A stretch of 64,000 nt of DNA from Rhodopseudomonas rhenobacensis. Lineage in GTDB: Bacteria; Pseudomonadota; Alphaproteobacteria; Rhizobiales; Xanthobacteraceae. Below are positions 48,618 through 60,651 of the stretch, one piece after another; the stretch's first letter is position 1; each line of letters opens with the position of its first letter. The stretch spans positions 62,001 to 126,000 of the forward strand of contig NZ_JACHIH010000001.1 of assembly GCF_014203125.1 (NCBI RefSeq). The letters are read 5' to 3'. The notes under the pieces were generated by a model. The model searched no databases. It had not been told where the DNA came from and saw only the letters and a list, made by a program, of their open reading frames with translations. The translations under genes and the position numbers were made by a program.

Positions 48618-48718
48618 GTCATCGCCCGGCTTGACCGGGCGACCCAGTATTGCAGAGCGCTTATTGTTGACCTCTGACGCTCTGCAATACTGGGTCACCC
48701 GCTTTCGCGGGTGATGAC
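48618..48718. repeat. Palindromic repeat, GTCATCGCCCGG family, copy 2
   Basis: Matches 24333-24432 in order and size: CGCCCGGCTTGACCGGGCGAC, TATTGCAGAGCG, a variable centre, CGCTCTGCAATA, then GGGTGATGAC. It lies between convergent transporter and purH genes. Confidence 0.85.
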
Positions 48719-48761
48719 GGGTGTTAGTGTCGTAAGCGCGGTGCGCTATCGCATCATCCGA

Positions 48762-48785
48762 CCTCTCCCCGCAGGCGGGGAGAGG
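48762..48785. terminator. GC-rich hairpin after purH
   Basis: CCTCTCCCCGC-AG-GCGGGGAGAGG, an 11-base perfect stem eight bases past the purH stop. It resembles the core of the GC-rich repeats at 45088 and 45279. Possibly a terminator, though no U-run is present. Confidence 0.55.
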
Positions 48786-48792
48786 TACGTTA

Positions 48793-50385
<1,593 letters not shown>

Positions 50386-50582
50386 GGGGCAATGTCCTCG
50401 ATGGGTAAGGATGATTTTGCCCAGGCGCGCGGCAGCTTGGTCCCGCGCTTCCCGATGGTGCTCCATCCAAGGTCGCCAGTCGCGCGGGCGAGGGCTGGTT
50501 AGCAGCTTTCTCCGCGCGCCTCAACGCCTCAATAGGCGGAGCGTCGCGCCCGCATAAGCCCCATGCGAACAACAATCGCCGC

Positions 50583-52382
50583 CTACAGCGGCAATTCCGC
50601 CTGGTTGCGGGCGCTTCGCCGCGCGACGGTGGCGGCCGGCGAACTCGGCGAGCGGACGAAGCTCCAGCGTACCGACGCGGTGTGCCGGGCGTCCTGCCGG
50701 ATCACGATCTGCACGGTGCGGCGCGGCCCGTCATTGCCGGCCAGAAACACGCTGTCCTCGAGCTCGACCTTGTCGTCGAGCGCCTCGAAGGTCCAGACTT
50801 CGCGGTTCGGCAGCACCAGCATCACGCCGCGGGCGTCGGTGAGCCGGCTGGCCTTCACCGCGGGGTGCAGATGAAACCGCACCGCATAGCCGGTGTCGCT
50901 GCCCTTGAGCCGCGCGCCGGGCGCCGGGGCCACGGTGTGCTCGCCGTCCAGCCGCGAGCCGTCGGCCGCAACCATCAGCACGCGGCGATGCGTCACCCCG
51001 AACCGCGACTGATAGCCGTCATGCGACATGTTGAGCATCACGCCCTCGGCGCCGACCTCGCGATAATGCTCGACACGGGCCGGGCCGGAGACGATCGGCG
51101 CGCCGTTGAGGAAGCGCTTCATCGAGGTGCGCTCGACGAACTGGCACGACGAGGTTTCCCGATAGGTCACGGTGGAATGCGCCGCGGTGCCGCGGGCGAA
51201 GCTGCGCCAGTTCTCCCGCCCGGTGGCGGGGATGCCGCAATTGACCACGACGCGGCAACCGGCGACCGACATTTCGAACGACAGACAGCCGGCGTGGGCC
51301 TCGTCGCTGACGCTCGGCGGCGGCGGCGGCCCGGTATCGACGATCACCGTCATGGTGCCGGCGTCGAGCCGCTGATATCCGGTGTGCGGCATGCTCGCCA
51401 TCGGATTGCCGTGGGTGTCGTCATAGGCCAGCAGCGTCGCCAACAGATCCGACGGCGCGCTCGACATGCCGTTGAACAGCGCGAAGCTGCCGTCGCCGTG
51501 GCGGAAGAACCGCAGCATCGGCATCATCCGGTCGATCGCGTTCAACAGCGCCGGCGGCGGCGCGATATTTCGCGCGGCAAAAGTCTGCCGCAGCGGCAAC
51601 AGGTCGATCATCAATTCGATCAGCGCGCCGGGATTGCGCGAGATGTGGCCGCCATCGGCCAGAATCTGCCGCGCCAGTTCGTCGGACAGTTTGCGCGAGG
51701 TGGCGCGGATGTGGCGCGCCTGGTTGGCGAGGCAGAGCGAGGCGTAGCACAGCGCGATCAAGACCTGCAGCCGCGGCACGCCGTCGGCGATGTCCGGGGT
51801 GATGTAGCGCAGGCTGCGGATCTCGCGGGTCAGGCCGCGCAGGTAGCGGCGATAGAACCGGCCGTCGGTGTCGCTGAGCACCAAGGGCGCCTGCGACAAC
51901 AGCGAGATCACCCGCCGCGCCAGCACGTCGGGGCGCCGGCCGACCGGCCGGTTGTGCGACATGTTGGAAATCCAGTCGTCGACCAGCGAACGGGCGTTGG
52001 CACGGGTGATCGCGGTGTCGGCGGCGCGCAGATGGCGCAGCCAGCCGAAGCCGAGCAGCGCCACCTCCCAGTCCTCCGAGGGCGGCGCGTAATCGAAGAT
52101 CGAGCGGCCGTGGCAGGTGACGATCTTGCCGGCGAACACGAAGCGCCCGGCGTAGATTTCGGCGGCGCGGGTGGCGTCGGCGGTGCGCAGATCGTGCGGC
52201 GCGATGATCAGCCGGTCGGTGCGGCCGGGCCACAGCCGCGACACCGCCACCGACCCCGCCGAGACGCGCGCCTTCAGGTTGCGCGCGAAACGGCCCAGGA
52301 TCAGCGTCGATAATCGTCTGCGATAGGCCACCGACACCTGCGCTAGTGCCCCGAATCCGAAGTTCGCTTCACGTGGCGGCAC
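50583..52382 (-). CDS. Heparinase II/III family protein
   Basis: A protein of about 599 residues with an N-terminal alpha-toroid region and a C-terminal beta-sandwich beginning near residue 335. DGSFALFNG, AGCLSFEMSVAGCRVVVNCGIP, GTAAHSTVTY and HDGYQSRFGVTHRR are typical of the family, which cleaves acidic polysaccharides. No signal peptide is evident. The start is uncertain: GTG at 52382 gives the longest form, and another in-frame GTG lies 15 codons in. Confidence 0.85.
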   Translation of the reverse strand: MPPREANFGFGALAQVSVAYRRRLSTLILGRFARNLKARVSAGSVAVSRLWPGRTDRLIIAPHDLRTADATRAAEIYAGRFVFAGKIVTCHGRSIFDYAPPSEDWEVALLGFGWLRHLRAADTAITRANARSLVDDWISNMSHNRPVGRRPDVLARRVISLLSQAPLVLSDTDGRFYRRYLRGLTREIRSLRYITPDIADGVPRLQVLIALCYASLCLANQARHIRATSRKLSDELARQILADGGHISRNPGALIELMIDLLPLRQTFAARNIAPPPALLNAIDRMMPMLRFFRHGDGSFALFNGMSSAPSDLLATLLAYDDTHGNPMASMPHTGYQRLDAGTMTVIVDTGPPPPPSVSDEAHAGCLSFEMSVAGCRVVVNCGIPATGRENWRSFARGTAAHSTVTYRETSSCQFVERTSMKRFLNGAPIVSGPARVEHYREVGAEGVMLNMSHDGYQSRFGVTHRRVLMVAADGSRLDGEHTVAPAPGARLKGSDTGYAVRFHLHPAVKASRLTDARGVMLVLPNREVWTFEALDDKVELEDSVFLAGNDGPRRTVQIVIRQDARHTASVRWSFVRSPSSPAATVARRSARNQAELPL

Positions 52383-52610
52383 CCTCTCTCATGACATTAG
52401 GATTGACGTGGATGCCTGGCGCCCCACCGAAACGAGCAACTCGACCGGCGGGACCCGCGCAAAGACCGAACAACGTTGTGAACCAGAACGAACCAGAGTT
52501 AACGAAAATTCTCTGCAATTCTTTTAATCCGGAAACGGCCGGGCGCACCATCCCGCGCGCGTCCGCCCGGCGAACACCGGGAACCCCAGGCCTTACGGAA
52601 AACCTATCGA

Positions 52611-53963
52611 CTACAAAGCCTTGACCAGCCGCGCGGCATAGAAGCCGTCGAGCCCGCCGAGCCGGGCATCGGGGTGCGGCAGGTGGCACGGCAGGGTTCG
52701 CAGCGCGCCGTCGGCGGTAACGAGCTCGGAAAGCCCGGCGACTTCGCTGGCGTCGACCGGCGCGCGGCGCATCCCGGAATTGCCGGCGAGCAGCGCCGCG
52801 ATGGCGTCCTCGCCTTCCTCCGGCTCCAGCGAACAGGTGCAATAGACCAGGGTTCCGCCAGGCTTCAGCAGCGTCACAGCCTTCTGCAGCAGCCGCTGCT
52901 GCTGCGCCGCCAGCGCGGCGATGTCGGTTTCCTGCTTCAGCCAGGCGACGTCGGGATGGCGGCGGATGGTGCCGGTCGAGGAGCACGGCGCGTCGAGCAG
53001 CACGGCGTCGAAGCCGTCGCCGCCTTTGCCGGTCCACTCGGCGGCATCGGCCACCGCGGTCTCGGCCGGCAGCCCGAGCCGGGCGAGGTTTTCACGCAGC
53101 CGTGCGACGCGGCTCTGCGAACGGTCGATCGCCGTCACCCAGGCGCCGGCGTTGCAGAGCTGCGCGGTCTTGCCGCCGGGCGCCGCACACAGATCGACGA
53201 CGGATTTGCCGGTGAGATCGCCGAACAGCCGCGCCGGCAAGGCGGCGGCGGCGTCCTGCACCCACCATTCGCCGTCGTCGAAGCCCGGCAGCATCTTGAC
53301 CGAGCCCTGCAACAGCGTTCGCACCGTGCCGGTTGGAAGAATCTCGCCGTGCAGCCGGGTGGCCCAGGCTTCGGCGTCCGACTTCACGCTAAGATCGAGC
53401 GAGGGTTCCTCGCCGATCGCCTTGGCGATGGCGCGCGCGGTGTCGGCTCCATAGGTCGCGGTCCAGCGCGCCAGCAGCCAGGGCGGCACATCGAGCGACT
53501 GGCCCTGCAGCTCGTCGATCAAAGGCTGGCCTTCGCGGGCGCAGCGCCGCAGCACGGCGTTGACCAGGCCGGCATATTTCGAAGCGCGGCGATCGGATTG
53601 CACCAGCCGCACCGAGAGATCGACCGCGGCGTGATCCGGCACGTCCATCCACAGAATCTGCGCGGCGCCGATCAACAGCGCGCTCTGCGCCCGCGGCGCA
53701 TCGGTCGGCAATCCGCGATCGAGCAGCCGCGACAGCACGTGGCCGAGCGTACCGAGCCGGCGCAGGATGGTGGCGACCAGCCGGCGCATCAGCGCGCGGT
53801 CGCGATCCGACAGCGCCTTCAGCCCGGGATGGGCGGTGGCGCCTTCGAGCTGATCGTCGAGCGTGCGGTGCTTATGCAGCACGCCGTCGAGAATGTCGGC
53901 GGCGATGCGACGCGCTGCGAGACCGGGCACCTCGGCGGCGGGTGCGAATCGGGTTGACGACAT
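52611..53963 (-). CDS. rsmB: 16S rRNA (cytosine(967)-C(5))-methyltransferase RsmB
   Basis: Methylates C967 of 16S rRNA. The 450-residue protein has an N-terminal NusB-like domain (about 15-150) and a C-terminal Rossmann methyltransferase: VVDLCAAPGGKTAQL (SAM site), the LDAPCSSTGTIRRHPD motif with a catalytic Cys, and VYCTCSLEPEEGE with the second Cys. Confidence 0.93.
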   Translation of the reverse strand: MSSTRFAPAAEVPGLAARRIAADILDGVLHKHRTLDDQLEGATAHPGLKALSDRDRALMRRLVATILRRLGTLGHVLSRLLDRGLPTDAPRAQSALLIGAAQILWMDVPDHAAVDLSVRLVQSDRRASKYAGLVNAVLRRCAREGQPLIDELQGQSLDVPPWLLARWTATYGADTARAIAKAIGEEPSLDLSVKSDAEAWATRLHGEILPTGTVRTLLQGSVKMLPGFDDGEWWVQDAAAALPARLFGDLTGKSVVDLCAAPGGKTAQLCNAGAWVTAIDRSQSRVARLRENLARLGLPAETAVADAAEWTGKGGDGFDAVLLDAPCSSTGTIRRHPDVAWLKQETDIAALAAQQQRLLQKAVTLLKPGGTLVYCTCSLEPEEGEDAIAALLAGNSGMRRAPVDASEVAGLSELVTADGALRTLPCHLPHPDARLGGLDGFYAARLVKAL

Positions 53964-54252
53964 GGGGTCAGATTATCACGTGAGAGCGGGCAACGGGACG
54001 ACGGCGTGCGCCATCGTGCGGCCGGTCTTGATGGCATGCGAATATGCCAAATGTAAGAATCGTCCGGCGGTCCGATGGTCGGCTTGCGCCGCAACGCTGC
54101 GGCTGCTGGAAACCGGTTTGCGATCGCAGCCCACCGGGCTTATTCAGAAGACCGCTGGCTGTCTGAAGCTGCCGGCGATAAGGAAAATGTCACGCCGGCT
54201 CCGTTGCGGGACCGATGCTGAGAAGCCGATTGCGAAGCTGGACGAGCTGCCG

Positions 54253-54483
54253 ATGACCGACGAGTCCGACACCACCCCTGCCGAAGCAGCCGCCCCGCCG
54301 CGCAAAGAGCTGCCGCCGGCGGCACAACGGGCGCTCGCCGAAGCCGCGGCGCGACGCGCCGAAGCGGATGCCCATGCCGCCGCCGAAGCTGCAGCGCGCG
54401 CCCATGAGGTCAACGGCCCGAAGGGACCGGAACCGACCCGCTACGGCGACTGGGAAACCAAAGGCATCGCCTCGGATTTTTGA
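54253..54483 (+). CDS. DUF1674 / SdhAF4-like protein
   Basis: A 76-residue protein with an Ala/Glu-rich helix (about 20-52) and the diagnostic C-terminal block NGPKGPEPTRYGDWETKGIA-SDF. This motif defines succinate dehydrogenase assembly factor 4, which aids flavination of SdhA. No sdh genes are near. A longer start at 54187 is possible; 54253 lacks a good Shine-Dalgarno. Confidence 0.85.
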   Translation: MTDESDTTPAEAAAPPRKELPPAAQRALAEAAARRAEADAHAAAEAAARAHEVNGPKGPEPTRYGDWETKGIASDF

Positions 54484-54514
54484 ACGGCGGTGGATCCCAG
54501 CGACGGTGAGGCGC

Positions 54515-54781
54515 TCAATAGTGGTAGCGGCATTGGGCGATTTCGATTTGCTGATCTTCCGCCTTGCCCACCACCCGGTAGATCAAACGATGCTCCCCTG
54601 AGATTCGCCGCGACCACCAACCTTTGAGGGTGTGTTTGAGTGGTTCAGGCTTCCCTATGCCCTTGAATGGGTCGCGCTTGATATCCCTGATAAGATCGTT
54701 GATCGAGACCATTAGCTTTTGATCTGTGGCTTGCCAATGCAAGTAATCCCGCCAGGCATCCTCGGTCCAGACCAGCTTCAT
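54515..54781 (-). CDS. yoeB: Type II toxin YoeB
   Basis: An 88-residue ribosome-dependent mRNA endonuclease of the RelE/YoeB group. MKLVWTEDAWRDYLHWQATD, KGIGKPEPLKH, the GWWSRRISGEHRLIYRV block with catalytic Arg and the terminal CRYHY with catalytic His are as in YoeB. It follows its antitoxin by 10 bases and should be repressed with it. Confidence 0.96.
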   Translation of the reverse strand: MKLVWTEDAWRDYLHWQATDQKLMVSINDLIRDIKRDPFKGIGKPEPLKHTLKGWWSRRISGEHRLIYRVVGKAEDQQIEIAQCRYHY

Positions 54782-54791
54782 GGGTCGCGCA

Positions 54792-55052
54792 CTACTCGGT
54801 CGGCTCGATCAACTCCCGCGCGGTTAAACGGCCTGCATCGGCCTCTTCGATCGATCGCAACAGTCGAACCGCGTTGGCCGGGCTTTTCAACAGATGCACC
54901 GTCTCCATCAGACCGTCGTAATCATCCTCTGCCATCATCACCACGGTTCGGGCATTTTGACGGGTGACGTGAAGCGGTGCGCGGCTATCACACACCTCGT
55001 CCATGTAACTGGCGAGGTTTTTTCGCAACTCACTGTAAGAAATATGGGACAT
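54792..55052 (-). CDS. yefM: Type II antitoxin YefM
   Basis: An 86-residue antitoxin of the Phd/YefM family (MSHISYSELRKNLASYMDEV, then RTVVMMAEDDYDGLMETVHLLKSPANAVRLLRSI). Its C-terminal half wraps and blocks YoeB; the N-terminal half binds DNA. The ATG at 55052 has a GGGGAG site. A TGTACA motif upstream suggests autorepression. Confidence 0.95.
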   Translation of the reverse strand: MSHISYSELRKNLASYMDEVCDSRAPLHVTRQNARTVVMMAEDDYDGLMETVHLLKSPANAVRLLRSIEEADAGRLTARELIEPTE

Positions 55053-55080
55053 TTCGCGCTCCCCTAGTCGTACCAATATT

Positions 55081-55086
55081 TGTACA
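55081..55086. promoter_or_regulatory. YefM-type operator core
   Basis: TGTACA, centred in AATATTTGTACAAACG, about 30 bases before the yefM ATG. The TGTACA palindrome is the known YefM-YoeB recognition core. Motif seen; repression inferred. Confidence 0.6.
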
Positions 55087-55169
55087 AACGTCGGTTTTGT
55101 CAAGATTGACCATTGACGCAACCACAGATTGCACTTGCCCCACCGCCCGAATCAATCTATCCTAGGAAT

Positions 55170-55763
55170 ATGTACCCATATTCTAGAACGAACCCGGTAC
55201 GTTTGACCCCGCGCTCGCCATGGCGCGTACGGTTCTCCGCGGCGTTGCCGTGGGTGTTCGTGCTCGGCATGGCGGCGGGCACGATGCTGCCGGCGCGGCA
55301 CTGGATTCATTGGCCGTTCCCGAGCGCGACCGACTCATCGTCATCGGCGCAGCGCGAGCGCGAAACTGACGCGATCTGGCAGCGCGCCGGCAGCGCCGGG
55401 GCGCGGCATCCGGTCGACGTGATCCGCACGCTGGACGGCGACACTTTCGAGGCGCGGGTGCATCTGTGGCCCGGGCTCGACATGACCACGCGGGTCCGGC
55501 TGCGCGGCATCGACGCGCCGGAATTGAAGGCGCAATGCGCCCAGGAGCTGAAGCAGGCGGAGGCCGCAGGCCAAGCGTTGCACGAGCTGCTCGGCGAGGG
55601 CGAGGTGACGATCTACAATATCGGCCCGGACAAATATCAGGGCCGCGTCGTCGCCGATGCCGCGACCAAGCGGACGCCGAACGTCTCGGCCGCCTTGCTG
55701 GCCAACGGGTATGTCCGCGCCTATGGCGGCGGCCACCGCAACGGCTGGTGCGGAGTGCGGTGA
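55170..55763 (+). CDS. Thermonuclease (SNase)-like protein
   Basis: A 197-residue protein with an N-terminal membrane segment or signal anchor (about 21-40, FSAALPWVFVLGMAAGTML) and an SNase/OB-fold domain from about residue 78. DVIRTLDGDTFEARVH, RVRLRGIDAPELKAQC and GRVVADAATK hold the Ca2+ and catalytic positions (Asp, Arg, Glu). The start ATG lies inside an inverted repeat (55166-55183). Divergent from the toxin-antitoxin pair. Confidence 0.85.
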   Translation: MYPYSRTNPVRLTPRSPWRVRFSAALPWVFVLGMAAGTMLPARHWIHWPFPSATDSSSSAQRERETDAIWQRAGSAGARHPVDVIRTLDGDTFEARVHLWPGLDMTTRVRLRGIDAPELKAQCAQELKQAEAAGQALHELLGEGEVTIYNIGPDKYQGRVVADAATKRTPNVSAALLANGYVRAYGGGHRNGWCGVR

Positions 55764-55767
55764 CCGA

Positions 55768-57519
55768 TCAATCCTTCGGCGCAGCCAGTCCGAGCGCTTC
55801 GGCGATCACCCGGAACACTTCGGTATTGTCCATCGAGCCGTGCACCCGGTCGCTGCCGGGGCCGACCGCGGTCAGGATCACGTCTTCGCCGGAATGCACG
55901 CTGGCGTTCATCATCGCCGGCAGGTTGCCGAACCGCAACACCGCGCCCGGCACGTCCTTGTATTTATCGTTGGCCTTGAAGGTGCCCGCCGCCTCGGCCT
56001 TCTCGGTCGGCTCGTTCGGATTGTCGAGCTTCGGCCGATAGGTCTCGTAGTGGTCCGGCAGGCTCGCCGAGAAGATCGCCAAGCGGCGGTTGACGTCGAC
56101 CCGTGCCGGATAGCCGTCCTTGTCGGGCGCCGGATAGTCCGGGAAGCCGGCCTTCTCATAGACGCCGACCCGCTCGCGCAGCGGCACGTTCGGCACCGTG
56201 GTCATGTCGTCGTTGATGGTGCCGACCAGCGCATTGGGATGGTTGTGGTCGGCCAAGACCAGGATCAGGGTGTCGTCGCCCCGCGCGGCCGACCAGTCGC
56301 GCGCCTGGCGCACCGCATTGTCGAGCATGATGGTGTCGTAGACCGCGCGTTCCATGTCGAGCGCATGGGCGTATTTGTCGATCAGCCCGGATTCCACCAT
56401 CAGGAAAAAGCCGTTGGGATTCTTCGACAGCACGCCGAGCGCGGCGGTGAGCTGCTCGGTGAGATCCGGCTGGTCGGGATTTTTCTTCACCCCGCCGCCC
56501 TTGAGAAATTTGCGGTCGAGCACGCCGTCCATATTGCCCGGCGCGAACAGCCCGATCAGCTTCTGGGTGTCGGGTTTGGCTGCGCCGAGTTCGGCCGCAT
56601 TGGTCGCCACCGCGTAGCCGGCGTCGCGGAACTTGGCGACGTAGTCGGTGTCGTCGTGGCGCTTCGATCCCGGCGTGCCCTTCGGCAGGAAATTCGCAGC
56701 ACCGCCGCCCATCAGCACGTCGGGCTTGGCGGCGAAATATTGCGCGACGATTTCGTCATAGGCGGCGCGGCGCCTGGTATGCGCCAGCATCGCCGCCGGG
56801 GTGGCGTCCTCGATCTCGGTATTGGTGACGATGCCGATCGCCAGCCCCTGCTTGCGCTTGGCAAGGCTGCCGATGGTCTCGACCTGCGGATCGTCGAACG
56901 GGCTCGCGGTACGGTCGGCGTAGACGCCCATCGCATTGACCGCGGTCTTGTGGCCGGTGGCGTAAGCCGAAGCCGCATTGGCCGAATCGGTGATGATCGA
57001 GTCCGAGCCCGCCGTCGCCACCAGCGCCATCTGCGGCATGTCGTCGATCGCCAGCTTGCCGAGGCTCTTGCCCTCGCTGATTCCCTTGGACAACAGCCGC
57101 GCCGCGATGCGGTGCGCCGGGGACAGCCCGTCGCCGATGAACAGGATGACGTTCTTGGCCTTGCGCGGCCCGGTGTCGTAGACATTCCAGGCGATGCTGC
57201 GGCTCAAGCTGCCGTCGCCGGCCTCGATCACGTAGCGGCCGGGCTTGGTCAGCGCGACGTCGCGCAACAGCAGCGCCGATTGCTCCTTGCCCTCCTCGCG
57301 GGCGATGAACTCGGCCGCGCGGCCGAAGGCGGCGGTGGTGTCGGCGCCGTTGACGGTGACCTTGATCTTGGCCGGATCGACGACGCCGGGAAACTCGACT
57401 TTGAAGTCGAATTTGGCGCCGGCCAAGATCTCGGCGCGGTCAATCGGATAGATCGTCTGCGCCGACGCGGCCGTTCCCGACATCAGAATGGCAAAGGTGG
57501 CGGCAAGCGGTTTGATCAT
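55768..57519 (-). CDS. Alkaline phosphatase (PhoA superfamily)
   Basis: Secreted metal-dependent phosphomonoesterase. The 583-residue protein has a signal peptide (about 1-20, ending TAASA), an Ig-like N-terminal domain, and the catalytic domain with Asp130 (LFIGDGLS), nucleophile Ser179 (IITDSANAASAYATGHKT), and metal ligands in ESGLIDKYAH and LADHNHPN. A TCATTCC-type repeat follows its start region. I see only a half-like Pho box upstream (CTGTCAC), so control by PhoB is uncertain. Confidence 0.93.
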   Translation of the reverse strand: MIKPLAATFAILMSGTAASAQTIYPIDRAEILAGAKFDFKVEFPGVVDPAKIKVTVNGADTTAAFGRAAEFIAREEGKEQSALLLRDVALTKPGRYVIEAGDGSLSRSIAWNVYDTGPRKAKNVILFIGDGLSPAHRIAARLLSKGISEGKSLGKLAIDDMPQMALVATAGSDSIITDSANAASAYATGHKTAVNAMGVYADRTASPFDDPQVETIGSLAKRKQGLAIGIVTNTEIEDATPAAMLAHTRRRAAYDEIVAQYFAAKPDVLMGGGAANFLPKGTPGSKRHDDTDYVAKFRDAGYAVATNAAELGAAKPDTQKLIGLFAPGNMDGVLDRKFLKGGGVKKNPDQPDLTEQLTAALGVLSKNPNGFFLMVESGLIDKYAHALDMERAVYDTIMLDNAVRQARDWSAARGDDTLILVLADHNHPNALVGTINDDMTTVPNVPLRERVGVYEKAGFPDYPAPDKDGYPARVDVNRRLAIFSASLPDHYETYRPKLDNPNEPTEKAEAAGTFKANDKYKDVPGAVLRFGNLPAMMNASVHSGEDVILTAVGPGSDRVHGSMDNTEVFRVIAEALGLAAPKD

Positions 57520-57603
57520 CGTAAAGGCCCCGGGCTGAGAAAGCGCGGAGCGTAGGATGGCTTTGTGACAGCTGGATTACGCAGCCGATGCCGTAAACGA
57601 GGC

Positions 57604-57733
57604 GTCATTCCGGGGCGCGAGGGCGCAGCCCGAGCGAACCCGGACTCTTGCGGCAAGCCGGAGTATCAAGGCTGAATACCGGGCGAGATTCCGGGTTCGC
57701 TTGCCGCTGGCGCGGCTCGCGCCCCGGAATGAC
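57604..57733. repeat. Palindromic repeat, GTCATTCCGG family, with 18-base terminal inverted repeats
   Basis: Begins GTCATTCCGGGGCGCGAG (57604-57621) and ends with its exact complement (57716-57733). Inner arms CGAACCCGG and CCGGGTTCG are shared with 30456-30582. It lies between alkaline phosphatase and argG. Confidence 0.9.
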
Positions 57734-57795
57734 AAATTTGAATGCGGCCTGATAGCTGCGCTTGCGCCGGCGGAACGTGCCGGCGGACGCCCGCT

Positions 57796-59238
<1,443 letters not shown>

Positions 59239-59294
59239 TCAAACTTCGCAGGCAGGGGCACGCGTTTAATCGCGGCGGGCCGCCGCAAAGGCGA

Positions 59295-60071
59295 TCACGG
59301 CGCCGGCGCCGGGCCGACGTCGCGGCCGCGGCGTTTTTGCCGCCAGCGATAGCCCGGCCAGGCAAAGCGGGTCAGCGCGGCGTCGATCCCGGCGTCGGAG
59401 AACCGGGTCGACGCCCAGCGGTAGATCAGGCCGTGCAGCAGCCAGATCACCAGAAACGTCACTAGGCCTGCGATCGCCACGTCGGTGAAGAAATGCCCGC
59501 CGAACGCCATCCGCAAGCCCGAGGTGACGACGCCGAACACGGTCGCGGCCGCATAGGCGGCGGGCCGCCACGGCGCCGGCGCCAGCGAGGCCGGCGCATA
59601 GGTCCAGAACGCGGTGGCGCCCTCGCCGGAGAAGAACGAGCAGTTCTTCGGGCAATCGCCGCGCGGGTCCCACCACGGCACGAAATGGTTCTGGCCGCCG
59701 AATTCGGTGACGAAGATCGGCCGCGGCCGGCCCCAATGGCTCTTGAAGGTGAGGTTGGTGAGGATGCCGGCGGCGAGTGTCATCGACACCAGGAGGAACA
59801 TCACGGTGCGGCCGCGCACCAATAGCGGTCTGTCCGGCCACACCAGCTTGATCACCAGGGCGATGATCGAGGGAGCGGCGAACGCCCAGGCGATCCACAT
59901 CGCGGCGTCGCGGGCGAAACTCGCCGACGCCACCGATTTCAGCGGGAAGCTCTTGGTTTGCGCGTCATAAAACAGCCCGGCCAGCCAGAGGTCGAGCCCG
60001 GGAAAGATCCCGAACAGAAGGCCAATCCCGGCAAACAGCCCGAGCGCGATGAAAAGTCCGGTGCGGTTCAT
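59295..60071 (-). CDS. PAP2-family membrane phosphatase
   Basis: A 258-residue protein with about six membrane segments and the three PAP2 motifs: KSHWGRPRP (about 110-118), SFFSGEGATAF (about 145-155) and GLRMAFGGHFFTDV (about 187-200). The second motif has Glu where PSGH has His. Similar proteins act on undecaprenyl pyrophosphate or lipid A; the substrate here is unknown. Confidence 0.86.
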   Translation of the reverse strand: MNRTGLFIALGLFAGIGLLFGIFPGLDLWLAGLFYDAQTKSFPLKSVASASFARDAAMWIAWAFAAPSIIALVIKLVWPDRPLLVRGRTVMFLLVSMTLAAGILTNLTFKSHWGRPRPIFVTEFGGQNHFVPWWDPRGDCPKNCSFFSGEGATAFWTYAPASLAPAPWRPAAYAAATVFGVVTSGLRMAFGGHFFTDVAIAGLVTFLVIWLLHGLIYRWASTRFSDAGIDAALTRFAWPGYRWRQKRRGRDVGPAPAP

Positions 60072-60131
60072 GAGCTGCGGTTTAGCCGAGCGGGCGGGAC
60101 ATGAAAAGGCGGGCGGGCGGGGAGGCTCAGC

Positions 60132-60605
60132 CTACGGCGTCGCTCGCGGCGCCGGCGGCAGCGCGCGCGGCGGTTCGCGCCAGGCGCCGGCGTTGCGGCC
60201 GGCGATTACCCAATACACCAGGCCGGCGACGATGCCGGCGCCGGTCATGATCTCGAGGTGGCGGCGGACGATGCCGTCGAACCGCATCGAGCCGGGATCG
60301 AACGGCAACAGGCCGAGATAGCAGGCGAGCCCGACCGCGGCGCCGCCCAGCGCATAGGCCAGGATGCTGCGGATGTTGAACGCCTCGGTGATCAGCACCA
60401 CGATCAACGCCGGCAACAGCGCAAAGCCCGACACGAAGATGAAGCCGAAGCCGAAGATGATGTTGAGCGCGTCGGGATCGATCGGCTCGACGCCCATATC
60501 GCTGAATTCCGGATACAGCATCGCGCCGACCACGATCATGCCGGCGACCAGCGAGGCGCCGAGGAAGCCGAACAGGATCACGAACAGCCGGCCGATCAGC
60601 GCCAT
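60132..60605 (-). CDS. Hypothetical four-pass membrane protein
   Basis: A 157-residue protein with about four membrane segments (LFVILFGFLGASLVAGMIVV, IIFGFGFIFVSGFALLPALIVVLI, ILAYALGGAAVGLACYLGLL and IMTGAGIVAGLVYWVIA) and an acidic loop (EFSDMGVEPIDPDAL). A recognised function is lacking. A longer start at 60641 adds 12 residues. Confidence 0.72.
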   Translation of the reverse strand: MALIGRLFVILFGFLGASLVAGMIVVGAMLYPEFSDMGVEPIDPDALNIIFGFGFIFVSGFALLPALIVVLITEAFNIRSILAYALGGAAVGLACYLGLLPFDPGSMRFDGIVRRHLEIMTGAGIVAGLVYWVIAGRNAGAWREPPRALPPAPRATP

Positions 60606-60651
60606 GATGGTCCATCCCAGCGCGAAGCAGGCGCCTTGCAACGTCCGATGC

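Noticed and set aside
57520-57600. Pho box upstream of the alkaline phosphatase
   Set aside because: Only one half-like CTGTCAC is visible; the second 7-mer is not at 11-base spacing.
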